Source: Acidimicrobiales bacterium
Lineage (GTDB): Bacteria; Actinomycetota; Acidimicrobiia; Acidimicrobiales; DASWMK01
Reading direction: 5' to 3'
DNA: 39,998 nt
Assembly (NCBI GenBank): GCA_036399815.1
Contig: DASWMK010000262.1
Coordinates: 1-39,998 of the forward strand
A program made the position numbers and the translations under genes. The notes below the pieces were generated by a model. The model worked only from the letters and a program-made list of their open reading frames with translations, did not search any database and was not told the origin of the DNA. Shown piece after piece: positions 18,309 through 26,944 of the stretch; within the stretch, counting starts at the first letter, position 1, and the number at the start of each line of letters is the position of its first letter.

Positions 18309-18614
18309 TCAGGGCAGGTGGTTGTAGACCTCGAAGAACGTCAGGTCGGGCTGGGGCACGCCGGCCGCGCCGAGGGCCGGGCCGAGCCGCCCGCCCACGA
18401 ACGCGTCCAGGGCCTCCCGGCTCTCCCAGGTGTCGACCACGCACCAGCCGTCGTCCGTCGGGCCGGCCAGGTGGGCGACGAGCCCCTCCGGCCACTTGCC
18501 CTCGGCGTCGGGGTTGCGGGGCGACTGCACGTCGATCCCCGGGCCCTTCCCCATCACGGCCTCGTAGTGCTCGGCCGTCACGCCCGTGAACCGCATCACC
18601 ACGCCGATCGCCAT
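18309..18614 (-). CDS. ABM-type dimeric alpha/beta-barrel protein
   Basis: A 101-residue single-domain protein beginning MAIGVVMRFTGVTAEHYEAV and containing DDGWCVVDTWESREALDAFV, the layout of antibiotic-biosynthesis-monooxygenase-like ferredoxin-fold dimers. Its role is unknown; such proteins range from small oxygenases to non-enzymatic dimers. The ATG at 18614 follows a clear GAGGAGGGG ribosome site, unlike the many leaderless genes nearby. It heads a three-gene run (this gene, PaaX-like regulator, MBL hydrolase) and diverges from the desaturase-like gene across a symmetric promoter region. Confidence 0.72.
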   Translation of the reverse strand: MAIGVVMRFTGVTAEHYEAVMGKGPGIDVQSPRNPDAEGKWPEGLVAHLAGPTDDGWCVVDTWESREALDAFVGGRLGPALGAAGVPQPDLTFFEVYNHLP

Positions 18615-18680
18615 CGGTCCCCTCCTCTCGTCGGACGGCGCTCGTTCGTCGCCGGAGCGGGGGACGGATCACGACCTCCG

Positions 18681-18721
18681 ATGTTACGCGGCTGGCACAC
18701 GTGATCGGTGGGACGTAACAT
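18681..18721. promoter_or_regulatory. Symmetric divergent promoter/operator: ABM gene vs desaturase-like gene
   Basis: ATGTTACG (18681-18688) and CGTAACAT (18714-18721) form a perfect 8-bp inverted repeat with arms about three helical turns apart. The palindrome CACGTG (18698-18703) sits at the centre. Each outer arm also contains a TAACAT -10 box pointing outward: on the plus strand at 18716-18721, 6 nt before the GTG at 18728, and on the minus strand at 18686-18681. The symmetry could be two matched promoters, a regulator operator, or both. Confidence 0.55.
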
Positions 18722-18727
18722 GGAGGC

Positions 18728-19729
18728 GTGGCGACGACGATGCTCCCGGCCCCGGAGCTGCTGCCCGACGTGCTGCCGACCGAGCGGCTGACCCGCACGG
18801 GCATGCCGGTCCCCGAGATCAGGGCCGAGCTGCGCCGCATCCCCGGCGCCCGCAACGCCGTCACCGTCCTCGTCGCCCACCTCCAGGCCGCCGCCGTGCT
18901 GGCCGGCGCCGCCTGGCTGTCCCACCCGCTGGCCTGGGCGGCGGCGTTCGTGCTGATGGGACGGGTGTTCGCCTGCTACGCCATCCTCGCCCACGAGGGC
19001 GCCCACCGGCTGCTGTTCGCCCACCGCCGGGTGAACGACCTGGTCGGCCGGTGGCTGCTCGCCTACCCGGCCTTCATCCCGTTCGACGCCTACCGCCGGG
19101 CCCACATGGCCCACCACCGCGACGAGCTGGGCCCGGGCGAGCCCGACCTCGGCCTCTACCGGGGCTACCCGACCACGTGGCGGTCGATGGCCCGCAAGCT
19201 GCGGCGGGACGCGCTGTTCGTCTCTGGCTGGAAGAACCTCCGCCCGCTGCTGCGGGCGCTGCGCAGCCCCGGCGGCCGCCCGGTGGCCCTGTCGATCCTC
19301 GGCGTGCAGGCCGCCGTGCTCGCCGCCTGCGCGGCGTTCGGCCGGCCCGAGCTGTACCCGCTCCTGTGGCTGGCCCCGTGGATGACCGTGTGGCGGGTGC
19401 TGAACCGGCTGCGGGCGCTGGCCGAGCACGGCGGGATGACGAGGTCCGGCGACCGCCGCCTCACCACCCACCACGTCCGCCAGGGGCTGGCCGCCCGGTT
19501 CTTCATGGTCCCGTACCGGACGGGCTGGCACCTCGCCCACCACGTCGACATGGGCGTGCCGTTCCGCAACCTGCCGAGGCTGCACGCCGAGCTCAAGGCG
19601 GCCGGGTGGGTGCCCGACGAGCTCGAGCACCCGACCTACCGGGCGCTCTGGCGCCGCCTGGCGTCCGCCCCGGCCCCGGCGGCCGCCGCCCCGGCCGACC
19701 CCGCGCCCGCCGCCTCCGGCACGTTCTGA
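18728..19729 (+). CDS. Fatty-acid-desaturase-like membrane di-iron protein
   Basis: A 333-residue membrane protein with the three His clusters of the desaturase/hydroxylase superfamily: HEGAH (89-93), HMAHH (126-130) and HLAHH (268-272). An extra His234 lies in ALAEHGG. Hydrophobic segments lie near residues 45-80, 105-120, 185-205 and 207-222. It probably uses a di-iron centre and O2 to desaturate or hydroxylate a lipid or lipid-like substrate, with electron donors encoded elsewhere. The C-terminus ends in an Ala/Pro-rich tail. The GTG at 18728 is 6 nt after a TAACAT box; the intervening GGAGGC is too close to act as a normal ribosome site, so the mRNA is probably leaderless. Confidence 0.82.
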   Translation: MATTMLPAPELLPDVLPTERLTRTGMPVPEIRAELRRIPGARNAVTVLVAHLQAAAVLAGAAWLSHPLAWAAAFVLMGRVFACYAILAHEGAHRLLFAHRRVNDLVGRWLLAYPAFIPFDAYRRAHMAHHRDELGPGEPDLGLYRGYPTTWRSMARKLRRDALFVSGWKNLRPLLRALRSPGGRPVALSILGVQAAVLAACAAFGRPELYPLLWLAPWMTVWRVLNRLRALAEHGGMTRSGDRRLTTHHVRQGLAARFFMVPYRTGWHLAHHVDMGVPFRNLPRLHAELKAAGWVPDELEHPTYRALWRRLASAPAPAAAAPADPAPAASGTF

Positions 19730-19745
19730 CCGCCCGGCGCCGCTC

Positions 19746-20975
19746 CTAGGTGGCGAGGGGCGGCGGGTCCCACCCGCCGTCGCCGTCGCCGTCGCCCCCG
19801 TCCCCTGCGGGCAGCCGGCGCCCCCGGCGCCAGGCCTCCTCGGCGAGCGACACGACCTCCCGCACCGGCAGCCCCGTCCGGCGGGCGGCCCGGACGGCGT
19901 CGTCGTGCTCGACCTTCACCCGCCCGGCGCTCACCTTCACCCGCACCGGCAGACCCTCGACCTCGACCTCAGCCTGAGATCGAGCCGCCGGCCAGCGCTC
20001 GAGGGTCGAGCCCCGCACGCCGAGCGAGCCGGTCTCGCTCGTGAGCGCGGCCGCCACCTGGGCCGCCAGCGCCCGGTCGGTGAGGGCTGCGACCACGTGC
20101 CCGGGCCGGCCCTTCTTCATCACCACCGGCGTGATCCAGGCGTCGTGGGCGCCGGCCTCGAGCAGGGCGGCGACGGCGTGGGCCAGGGTCTCGCCGGTGG
20201 CGTCGTCCACGTTGGCCTCGAGCAGCACCACCGGCTGGCCGGGCTCGAGCGGGTCGGCCGCCGTCCCGACCACCACCTGGGTCACGTTCGGCCGCCGGTC
20301 CAGCTCCCTCGTCCCGGCCCCGAACCCCGTGGCCGCCACCGTCATGGCCGGGAGGGCGCCCCACTCGGAGGCCAGGCTCACGGCCAGGGCCGCGCCGGTC
20401 GGGGTCGTCAGCTCGACGGGCAGGTCGAGGCCGTAGGTCGGCGCGCCCCTGAGCAGCTCGACCACGGCGGGCGCCGGGTTCGGGAGCAGGCCGTGGGCGG
20501 AGCGGACCATCCCGAGGCCGGTGGCGACCGGTGAGCACGCCACCCGGTCGACGCCGAGGACCTCGAGCGCCGCGCACGTGCCGACCACGTCGACGATGGC
20601 GTCGAGCCCGCCGACCTCGTGGAAGTGGACCTGGGCCGGCGGCCGGCGGTGGAGCCGGCCCTCGGCGTCGGCCAGCGCCCCGAACGCGGCCAGCGCCCGG
20701 TCCCTCAGCCGGTCGGGGAGCCTGGCCTCCTCGACCAGCCCGGTGATGTGGGCGTAGGTGCGCACGATGCCGGTCTCGTGGGCGTCGACGACCGCCCTCG
20801 TCGCCGCGATCCCGCCCCGCAGGACGGGCTCGGCGTCGAGCCGCCACCCGGTGACCGGGAGCCGCTCGCAGAGGGACCGCACCTCGTCGACGTCGGCGCC
20901 GGCGTCGAGGAGGCTCCCGAGCGCCATGTCGCCGGCGATCCCGGAGAAGCAGTGGAACCAGGCGAGCGTGGTCAT
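19746..20975 (-). CDS. larC: LarC, nickel-pincer cofactor biosynthesis (nickel insertase)
   Basis: A 409-residue cytosolic protein that inserts nickel into the pyridinium bis-thiocarboxylate mononucleotide to make the cofactor of lactate racemase and related LarA-type enzymes. It has the family hallmarks AWFHCFSGIAGDMALGSLLDAG at the N-terminus (broken here only by this description), HFHEVGGLDAIVDVVGT, LTTPTGAALA, the LLEANVDDATGE segment and VMKKGRPGHV. The gene is one continuous frame, unlike some firmicutes that need a frameshift. The Asp/Gly-rich acidic tail is unusual. The ATG at 20975 overlaps the larB stop (ATGA). No larE or larA is in this window, so the client racemase must be encoded elsewhere. 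Confidence 0.9.
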   Translation of the reverse strand: MTTLAWFHCFSGIAGDMALGSLLDAGADVDEVRSLCERLPVTGWRLDAEPVLRGGIAATRAVVDAHETGIVRTYAHITGLVEEARLPDRLRDRALAAFGALADAEGRLHRRPPAQVHFHEVGGLDAIVDVVGTCAALEVLGVDRVACSPVATGLGMVRSAHGLLPNPAPAVVELLRGAPTYGLDLPVELTTPTGAALAVSLASEWGALPAMTVAATGFGAGTRELDRRPNVTQVVVGTAADPLEPGQPVVLLEANVDDATGETLAHAVAALLEAGAHDAWITPVVMKKGRPGHVVAALTDRALAAQVAAALTSETGSLGVRGSTLERWPAARSQAEVEVEGLPVRVKVSAGRVKVEHDDAVRAARRTGLPVREVVSLAEEAWRRGRRLPAGDGGDGDGDGGWDPPPLAT

Positions 20976-21727
20976 CCGCCGGACCGGGTCGTGACCGGGA
21001 CCAGGATGCGGGCGACGGCGCAGGCCGCCCCGAACCCGTTGTCGATGCCGACGACGGCGATCCCCGACGCGCAGGACGCCAGCATGGCCAGCAGGGCGGT
21101 GACCCCCTCGAGCGCGGCGCCGTAGCCGACGCTCGTGGGCACGGCGACGACCGGGCCGCCCGTCATCCCGCCGACGAGGCTGGCCAGCGCCCCCTCCATG
21201 CCGGCCACGACGACGACGGCGTCGGCGGCGACGAGCTCGTCGGCCGAGGCCAGCAGCCGGTGCACGCCGGCGACGCCGACGTCGGTCAGGCGCCGGGGCC
21301 GGAACCCGAAGGCGGTCAGGGTGGCCGCGCACTCGTCGGCCACCGGCAGGTCGGCCGTCCCCGCCGTCACGACGAGCACGGCCTCGGACCGCTCGGGCGC
21401 GGGCGACCACACGAGCGTCGGCCCGTGGCGCTCGCCGCCCGGGTTGCGGGCGAGGGCGGCGGCCGCCTGGCGGTCGTCGGCCCTGGTCAGCAGCACCGGC
21501 CCGCCCGCCGTGAGCAGCTCGGCCACGATCGCCGCGCATTGCTCGGGCGTCTTCCCCGGCCCGTACACGGCCTCGGGGCGGCCCTGGCGCAGCGCCCGGT
21601 GGTGGTCGACGCGGGCGAAGCCGAGGTCGGCGAACGGCAGCCGGCGCAGCTCGGCCACGGCGTCGTCGGGGTCGACCGCGCCGGACCGCACGCCGTCGAG
21701 CAGTGCCCGGAGAGCCGCCTCGTCCAC
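20972..21727 (-). CDS. larB: LarB, nickel-pincer cofactor biosynthesis carboxylase
   Basis: A 251-residue protein. The N-terminal part (LLDGVRSGAVDPDDAVAEL, FARVDHHRALRQGRPEAVYG, GKTPEQCAAIVAEL) and a C-terminal AIR-carboxylase-like domain (TAGTADLPVADECAATLTAFG, VAGMEGALASLVGG, GIDNGFGAACAVARI) match LarB. LarB carboxylates and hydrolyses nicotinic acid adenine dinucleotide as the first step to the pincer cofactor. GTG at 21727 is the only sensible start; the frame continues upstream but runs antisense to pheA. It is translationally coupled to larC and diverges from pheA across 19 bp. Confidence 0.88.
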   Translation of the reverse strand: MDEAALRALLDGVRSGAVDPDDAVAELRRLPFADLGFARVDHHRALRQGRPEAVYGPGKTPEQCAAIVAELLTAGGPVLLTRADDRQAAAALARNPGGERHGPTLVWSPAPERSEAVLVVTAGTADLPVADECAATLTAFGFRPRRLTDVGVAGVHRLLASADELVAADAVVVVAGMEGALASLVGGMTGGPVVAVPTSVGYGAALEGVTALLAMLASCASGIAVVGIDNGFGAACAVARILVPVTTRSGG

Positions 21728-21732
21728 GTCAC

Positions 21733-21738
21733 TATCCT
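21733..21738 (+). promoter_or_regulatory. -10 box TATCCT of pheA
   Basis: TATCCT lies 8 nt before the GTG at 21747 in a 19-bp gap between the larB and pheA starts, suggesting a leaderless pheA mRNA. The -35 region would fall inside larB. Confidence 0.5.
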
Positions 21739-21746
21739 GCTCCGTC

Positions 21747-22700
21747 GTGACCGACCCCGTCGCCGGCCGCCGCCGGCGGGTCGGGTTCCTCGGGCCGGCC
21801 GGCACGTTCACCGAGGAGGCGCTGCTCACCCAGGGCGACCTCGCCGCCGCCGAGCTGGTCCCCCTGCCCTCGATCCCCGCCGTGCTGGCGGCCGCCGCCC
21901 GCCGGGAGGTGGACCTCGGCTTCGTGGCCATCGAGAACGCCATCGAGGGGACGGTCAACGTCACCGTCGACACGCTGGCCTTCGGCCCCGACGACCTGCT
22001 GATCCAGCGGGAGGTCGTCACCCCCGTGCGCCTCCACCTGCTGGGCCGGCCCGGGGCGACCCTCGCCGGCGTGGAGCGGGTGCTGTCCTTCCCCCACGCC
22101 ACCGCCCAGTGCCGGGCCTTCCTCGATGCCGAGCTGCCCGGGGCCCGCACCGAGGCGGCCAACTCCACGGCCGAGGCCGCCCGCCTGGTCGGCGAGGGCG
22201 ACGACCCCACGGTGGCGGCCATCGGCACGGCCAGGGCGGCCGGGCTCTACGGCCTCGACGTGCTGGCCGCGGACGTCGAGGACCACCCGGACAACGCCAC
22301 CAGGTTCGTGGTCGTCGCCACCGAGGGGGTGCCGGCGCCGACCGGGCACGACAAGACGACGATCGTCGTCTTCCAGCACGCCGACCGCCCCGGCAGCCTG
22401 CTCGCCATCCTCCAGGAGTTCGCCGCCCGGGCCCTCAACCTCACCAAGCTCGAGTCCCGGCCGACCAAGCGGGGCCTCGGCGACTACTGCTTCGTCGTCG
22501 ACCTGGCCGGCCACGTGGCCGACGAGCTGGTCGCCGACTGCCTGCGGGACCTGCGCTCGAAGCAGCCCGACGTGCGCTTCCTCGGCTCCTACCCGGCGGC
22601 CGGCGAGCACGGCCCGGCCGTCCGCCGGGACGCCGAGGCCGCGTGGCGGGCGGCCGACGCCTGGGTGGCCGGGCTGCGGGACCAGGTCGGGGCAGGCTGA
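21747..22700 (+). CDS. pheA: Prephenate dehydratase
   Basis: A 317-residue stand-alone prephenate dehydratase that converts prephenate to phenylpyruvate in phenylalanine synthesis. The catalytic domain shows VGFLGPAGTFTEEAL, VAIENAIEGTVNVT, ANSTAEAA and the DNATRF motif. A C-terminal ACT domain begins near TTIVVFQHADRPGSLLAIL and carries the phenylalanine-sensing LESRP segment, so feedback inhibition is likely. No chorismate mutase domain is fused, as usual in actinobacteria. The GTG at 21747 fits both the conserved N-terminus and the leaderless -10 spacing. A PPOX-family gene follows after 4 nt. Confidence 0.95.
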   Translation: MTDPVAGRRRRVGFLGPAGTFTEEALLTQGDLAAAELVPLPSIPAVLAAAARREVDLGFVAIENAIEGTVNVTVDTLAFGPDDLLIQREVVTPVRLHLLGRPGATLAGVERVLSFPHATAQCRAFLDAELPGARTEAANSTAEAARLVGEGDDPTVAAIGTARAAGLYGLDVLAADVEDHPDNATRFVVVATEGVPAPTGHDKTTIVVFQHADRPGSLLAILQEFAARALNLTKLESRPTKRGLGDYCFVVDLAGHVADELVADCLRDLRSKQPDVRFLGSYPAAGEHGPAVRRDAEAAWRAADAWVAGLRDQVGAG

Positions 22701-22704
22701 GGCG

Positions 22705-23139
22705 ATGGGCTACACCCCGATGACCGAGGACGAGTGGCAGGCGTTCCTGCGCTCGCCCGTCCGCCCGGCGATCCTCGCCACCGTCCGCAAGGACGGCCGG
22801 CCCCACGCCACGCCGGTCTGGTACGACGTCGACGACGACGGGACCATCGTGTTCACCACCCACGAGACGTCGGTGAAGGGCGCGGCGGTGCGCCGGGACG
22901 GCCGGGTGTCGCTCTGCGTGCAGGACGATCGGCCGCCGTTCTCGTTCGTGATGGTCGAGGGCCGGGCCGAGGCGTCGGCCGACCCCGAGGACCTGCGGCG
23001 GTGGGCGGCGCGGATCGGCGGGCGCTACATGGGCGCCGACCAGGCCGAGGCCTACGGCGCCCGCAACGGCGTGCCCGGCGAGCTGGTCGTGCGGGTGACG
23101 CCCGCCCACGTCGTGGCGCTGAAGGACGTGGCCCTGTAG
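22705..23139 (+). CDS. PPOX-class, probably F420-dependent split-barrel protein
   Basis: A 144-residue flavin/F420-binding split beta-barrel protein. RPAILATVRKDGRPHATPVWYDVDDDG and VKGAAVRRDGRVSLCVQDDRPPFSFV follow the layout of the Rv1155-like family (TIGR03618 as I recall), whose members bind F420 rather than FMN. It probably reduces an unknown small substrate in the cytosol. The ATG at 22705 lies 4 nt after the pheA stop, with GAGG just upstream, so it is cotranscribed with pheA; a role in aromatic amino acid synthesis is not implied. F420 use is family knowledge, not proven here. Confidence 0.8.
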   Translation: MGYTPMTEDEWQAFLRSPVRPAILATVRKDGRPHATPVWYDVDDDGTIVFTTHETSVKGAAVRRDGRVSLCVQDDRPPFSFVMVEGRAEASADPEDLRRWAARIGGRYMGADQAEAYGARNGVPGELVVRVTPAHVVALKDVAL

Positions 23140-23142
23140 CGG

Positions 23143-23233
23143 CGGAGAGGGTGGGATTTGAACCCACGGACGGCGGTGAAGCCGTCAACGCCTTAGCAGG
23201 GCGCCCCGTTCAACCTGGCTCCGGCACCTCTCC
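23143..23233 (-). tRNA. tRNA-Ser(GCT)
   Basis: A 91-nt type II tRNA. The acceptor GGAGAGG (23233-23227) pairs with CCTCTCC (23150-23144), with discriminator G at 23143. The anticodon loop CTGCTAA gives anticodon GCT, reading AGC/AGU. A long variable arm (GACGGCTTCACCGCCGTC region) and the T-loop TTCAAATC are present. CCA is not encoded. A TACGAT -10 box (minus strand, 23252-23247) lies 13 nt upstream of the mature 5' end. Confidence 0.95.
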
Positions 23234-23246
23234 TCGTGTGGGGCGG

Positions 23247-23265
23247 ATCGTACCCGTCCTACGCT
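23247..23265. promoter_or_regulatory. Back-to-back -10 boxes of the two divergent tRNA-Ser genes
   Basis: TACGAT on the minus strand (23252-23247) and TACGCT on the plus strand (23260-23265) are separated by only 7 bp. They serve tRNAs whose mature 5' ends are 38 bp apart. Each -35 region must lie in or next to the other gene's leader or start, so only one polymerase could bind at a time. Confidence 0.55.
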
Positions 23266-23271
23266 GCGCCC

Positions 23272-23356
23272 GGAGCGGTGGCGGAGTGGACTAACGCACC
23301 GGCCTTGAAAGTCGGCGGCCCGCGAGGGCCCGAGGGTTCGAATCCCTCCCGCTCCG
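23272..23356 (+). tRNA. tRNA-Ser(TGA)
   Basis: An 85-nt type II tRNA. The acceptor GGAGCGG (23272-23278) pairs with CCGCTCC (23349-23355), with discriminator G at 23356. The anticodon loop CTTGAAA gives anticodon TGA, reading UCA and related UCN codons. A long variable arm (GCGGCCCGCGAGGGCCC region) and the T-loop TTCGAAT are present. CCA is not encoded. The -10 box TACGCT ends 6 nt before the mature 5' end. Confidence 0.95.
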
Positions 23357-25282
<1,926 letters not shown>

Positions 25283-25286
<4 letters not shown>

Positions 25287-25612
25287 GTGGTCCCCTCCGT
25301 GTCCGTCGTCTCGGTCTCGTCGATGTGGGCGGCGAAGCGGGCCAGCGACTCCTGCCAGAGCGACTCGAGGTAGGCCCGCAGCACGGCGAGGCCCCCGGGG
25401 TCGACGGCGTAGAGGCGCCGGGTGCCCTCCCGGCGGTCAACGACCAGCCCGGCCTCCTTCAGCACCCGGAGGTGCTGGGAGACGGCGGGCCGGCTGACCG
25501 GCAGCCCGTCGGCGATCTCGCCGACCGGCCGGGGCCCCTGGCGGAGCCGCTCGAGGATGGCCCGCCGCGTCGGGTCGCCCAACGCGTCGAGCACCGCTCC
25601 GTAAGCCACCAC
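25283..25612 (-). CDS. ArsR-family repressor
   Basis: A 109-residue winged-helix regulator. VLDALGDPTRRAILERLRQGP, GEIADGLPVSRPAVSQHLRVLKEAGLV and the wing DRREGTRRLYAVDP are textbook ArsR/SmtB-type DNA-binding features. The metal-binding ELCVC motif is absent, so it probably senses something other than arsenic or cadmium. GTG 25612 is given as start; GTG 25609 and GTG 25594 are also in frame. A palindrome immediately upstream is a good candidate for autoregulation. It is coupled to the SRPBCC gene. Confidence 0.87.
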
Positions 25613-25633
25613 GAACGTAAGTGTGCGCTTACG
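25600..25633. promoter_or_regulatory. Candidate ArsR operator (three CGTAAG half-sites)
   Basis: CGTAAG (25616-25621) and CTTACG (25628-25633) form a 6-bp-arm inverted repeat directly upstream of the arsR start. A further CGTAAG copy at 25600-25605 overlaps the first codons. Such AT-containing dyads stand out in this GC-rich DNA. Confidence 0.55.
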
Positions 25634-25645
25634 GAGAGCGGGCTG

Positions 25646-26110
25646 TCAACGGGTGACGGCGCGATACGTCACGGCGGTGGCGAGCCCGTAGGCGACGTGG
25701 GGCACGACGTCGGACACCCAGCCGGCCACCCCCCAGGTCCTCGGGTCGGTGAGCCCCTGGGCGACCATCGGCCCGTTGGCGGCGGCCATGGCCAGCGCAG
25801 CCGCCGTGAGCCCCCGCCTGGTGGTGCTCGTCTGCCGGCGGAAGCGCCAGGCGCCGCCGAGGACGGCCCCGACGGCGACGCCGGTCGAGTACCCGAGGAT
25901 GGCCCCGAAGGCGGCCCGCCGGTTCGGCGTCCTCGGGTCGTCGGCCGGCCCGAGGTCGACCCCGACGGTCTCGGCCACCTTGGCGGCCGCCTGGGCGGGG
26001 AGGTCGCTCGCCGCCCTGCCCCGAGCGAGCATGTCCCCGTAGCTGACGACGTCGAGGGCCAGCGTCCCGACCGCCCCGGCGATGGCCCCGGCCCGAATCC
26101 CCGGCTTCAC
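25646..26110 (-). CDS. Small membrane protein of unknown function
   Basis: A 154-residue protein with about four hydrophobic segments (roughly residues 7-24, 68-87, 100-118 and 128-150). The first loop DMLARGRAASDLPAQAAAKVAETVGV and the PNRRAAFGAILGYSTGVAVG stretch recall YagU/DUF1440-like membrane proteins, but the match is weak. The GTG at 26110 lies 8 nt after a TACGGT box, suggesting a leaderless mRNA. It is divergent from tRNA-Arg and faces away from the ArsR operon's start with a 33-bp gap. Confidence 0.65.
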   Translation of the reverse strand: MKPGIRAGAIAGAVGTLALDVVSYGDMLARGRAASDLPAQAAAKVAETVGVDLGPADDPRTPNRRAAFGAILGYSTGVAVGAVLGGAWRFRRQTSTTRRGLTAAALAMAAANGPMVAQGLTDPRTWGVAGWVSDVVPHVAYGLATAVTYRAVTR

Positions 26111-26118
26111 GCCGGCCG

Positions 26119-26140
26119 ACCGTAGCGCCGCTGGTACGCT
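26119..26140. promoter_or_regulatory. Divergent -10 boxes of the membrane-protein gene and tRNA-Arg
   Basis: TACGGT on the minus strand (26124-26119) lies 8 nt before the GTG at 26110. TACGCT on the plus strand (26135-26140) lies 13 nt before the tRNA-Arg 5' end. Only 10 bp separate the boxes, so the two promoters overlap. Confidence 0.5.
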
Positions 26141-26153
26141 GGCGAGCCACCCA

Positions 26154-26227
26154 GCGCTCGTAGCTCAATTGGACAGAGCATCTGACTACGGATCAGAAGG
26201 TTGGGGGTTCGAGTCCCTCCGAGCGCG
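26154..26227 (+). tRNA. tRNA-Arg(ACG)
   Basis: A 74-nt tRNA. The acceptor GCGCTCG (26154-26160) pairs with CGAGCGC (26220-26226), discriminator G at 26227. The anticodon arm TCTGA/TCAGA carries loop CTACGGA, giving anticodon ACG (inosine-modified to read CGU/CGC/CGA). The T-loop TTCGAGT is present. CCA is not encoded (CAG follows). Confidence 0.95.
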
Positions 26228-26278
26228 CAGGAAACCGCCAAGCCCCAAGCCTCTGCGGGCGGCGCGGCACCGCGGCGG

Positions 26279-26944
26279 TCAGGTCCCCGGGGAGACGACG
26301 CCTGCTTCGTACGCCAGCATCACCAGCTGGGCGCGGTCGCGGGCGTGGAGCTTGGTCAGCAGGCGGCTGACGTGGGTCTTGGCCGTGGCGGGCGACATGA
26401 AGAGGGTGTCGGCGATCTCGGTGTTCGAGAGGCCTCGGGCCACGGCGACCAGGACCTCGGTCTCGCGGTCGGTCAGCGACTGCAGGCCCGGCGGCGGCTC
26501 GGCAACGGGCGCCGCCGGCCGGCGCACGAACTCCTCCATCAGCCGGCGGGTGACCTTCGGCGCCAGCAGGCCCTGCCCCCCGGCGACGACGCGCACGCCG
26601 GACAGCAGGTCGACCGGCAGGGTGTCCTTCAGCAGGAACCCGCTGGCGCCGGCGCGGAGGGCCTCGAAGACGTACTCGTCGAGGTCGAACGTCGTCAGGA
26701 TCAGCACCTTCGTGGCGGCGAGGCGCTCGTCGGCGGTGATGCGCCGGGTGGCCTCGAGGCCGTCGGTGCGGGGCATGCGGATGTCCATGAGGATGACGTC
26801 GGGGCGCTCGTGGACGGCGACGGCGACCGCCTCGTCGCCGTCGCCCGCCTCGCCGACGACCTCGATGTCGTCGGCCGAGCCCAGCAGCACCGAGAACCCG
26901 CTGCGGACCAACGCCTGGTCGTCCGCCACGACGACGCGGATCAC
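26279..26944 (-). CDS. NarL/LuxR-family response regulator
   Basis: A 221-residue two-component regulator. The receiver domain (1-120) has the acidic pair in VVADDQALVRSG, phospho-acceptor Asp54 in ILMDIRMPRTDG, the conserved Thr in ILTTFD and Lys in FLLKDT. A C-terminal LuxR-type helix-turn-helix includes LTDRETEVLVAVARGLSNTEIA and SPATAKTHVSRLLTKL. The GTG at 26944 overlaps the kinase stop (GTGA), so the pair is coupled. It probably controls the divergent CPBP/ABC genes across the 138-bp promoter region. It ends 52 bp from tRNA-Arg, convergently. Confidence 0.95.
   Translation of the reverse strand: MIRVVVADDQALVRSGFSVLLGSADDIEVVGEAGDGDEAVAVAVHERPDVILMDIRMPRTDGLEATRRITADERLAATKVLILTTFDLDEYVFEALRAGASGFLLKDTLPVDLLSGVRVVAGGQGLLAPKVTRRLMEEFVRRPAAPVAEPPPGLQSLTDRETEVLVAVARGLSNTEIADTLFMSPATAKTHVSRLLTKLHARDRAQLVMLAYEAGVVSPGT

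Noticed and set aside
21728-22228. N-terminal extension of the larB frame
   Set aside because: It is antisense to pheA, and the LarB-like sequence begins only at the GTG at 21727.
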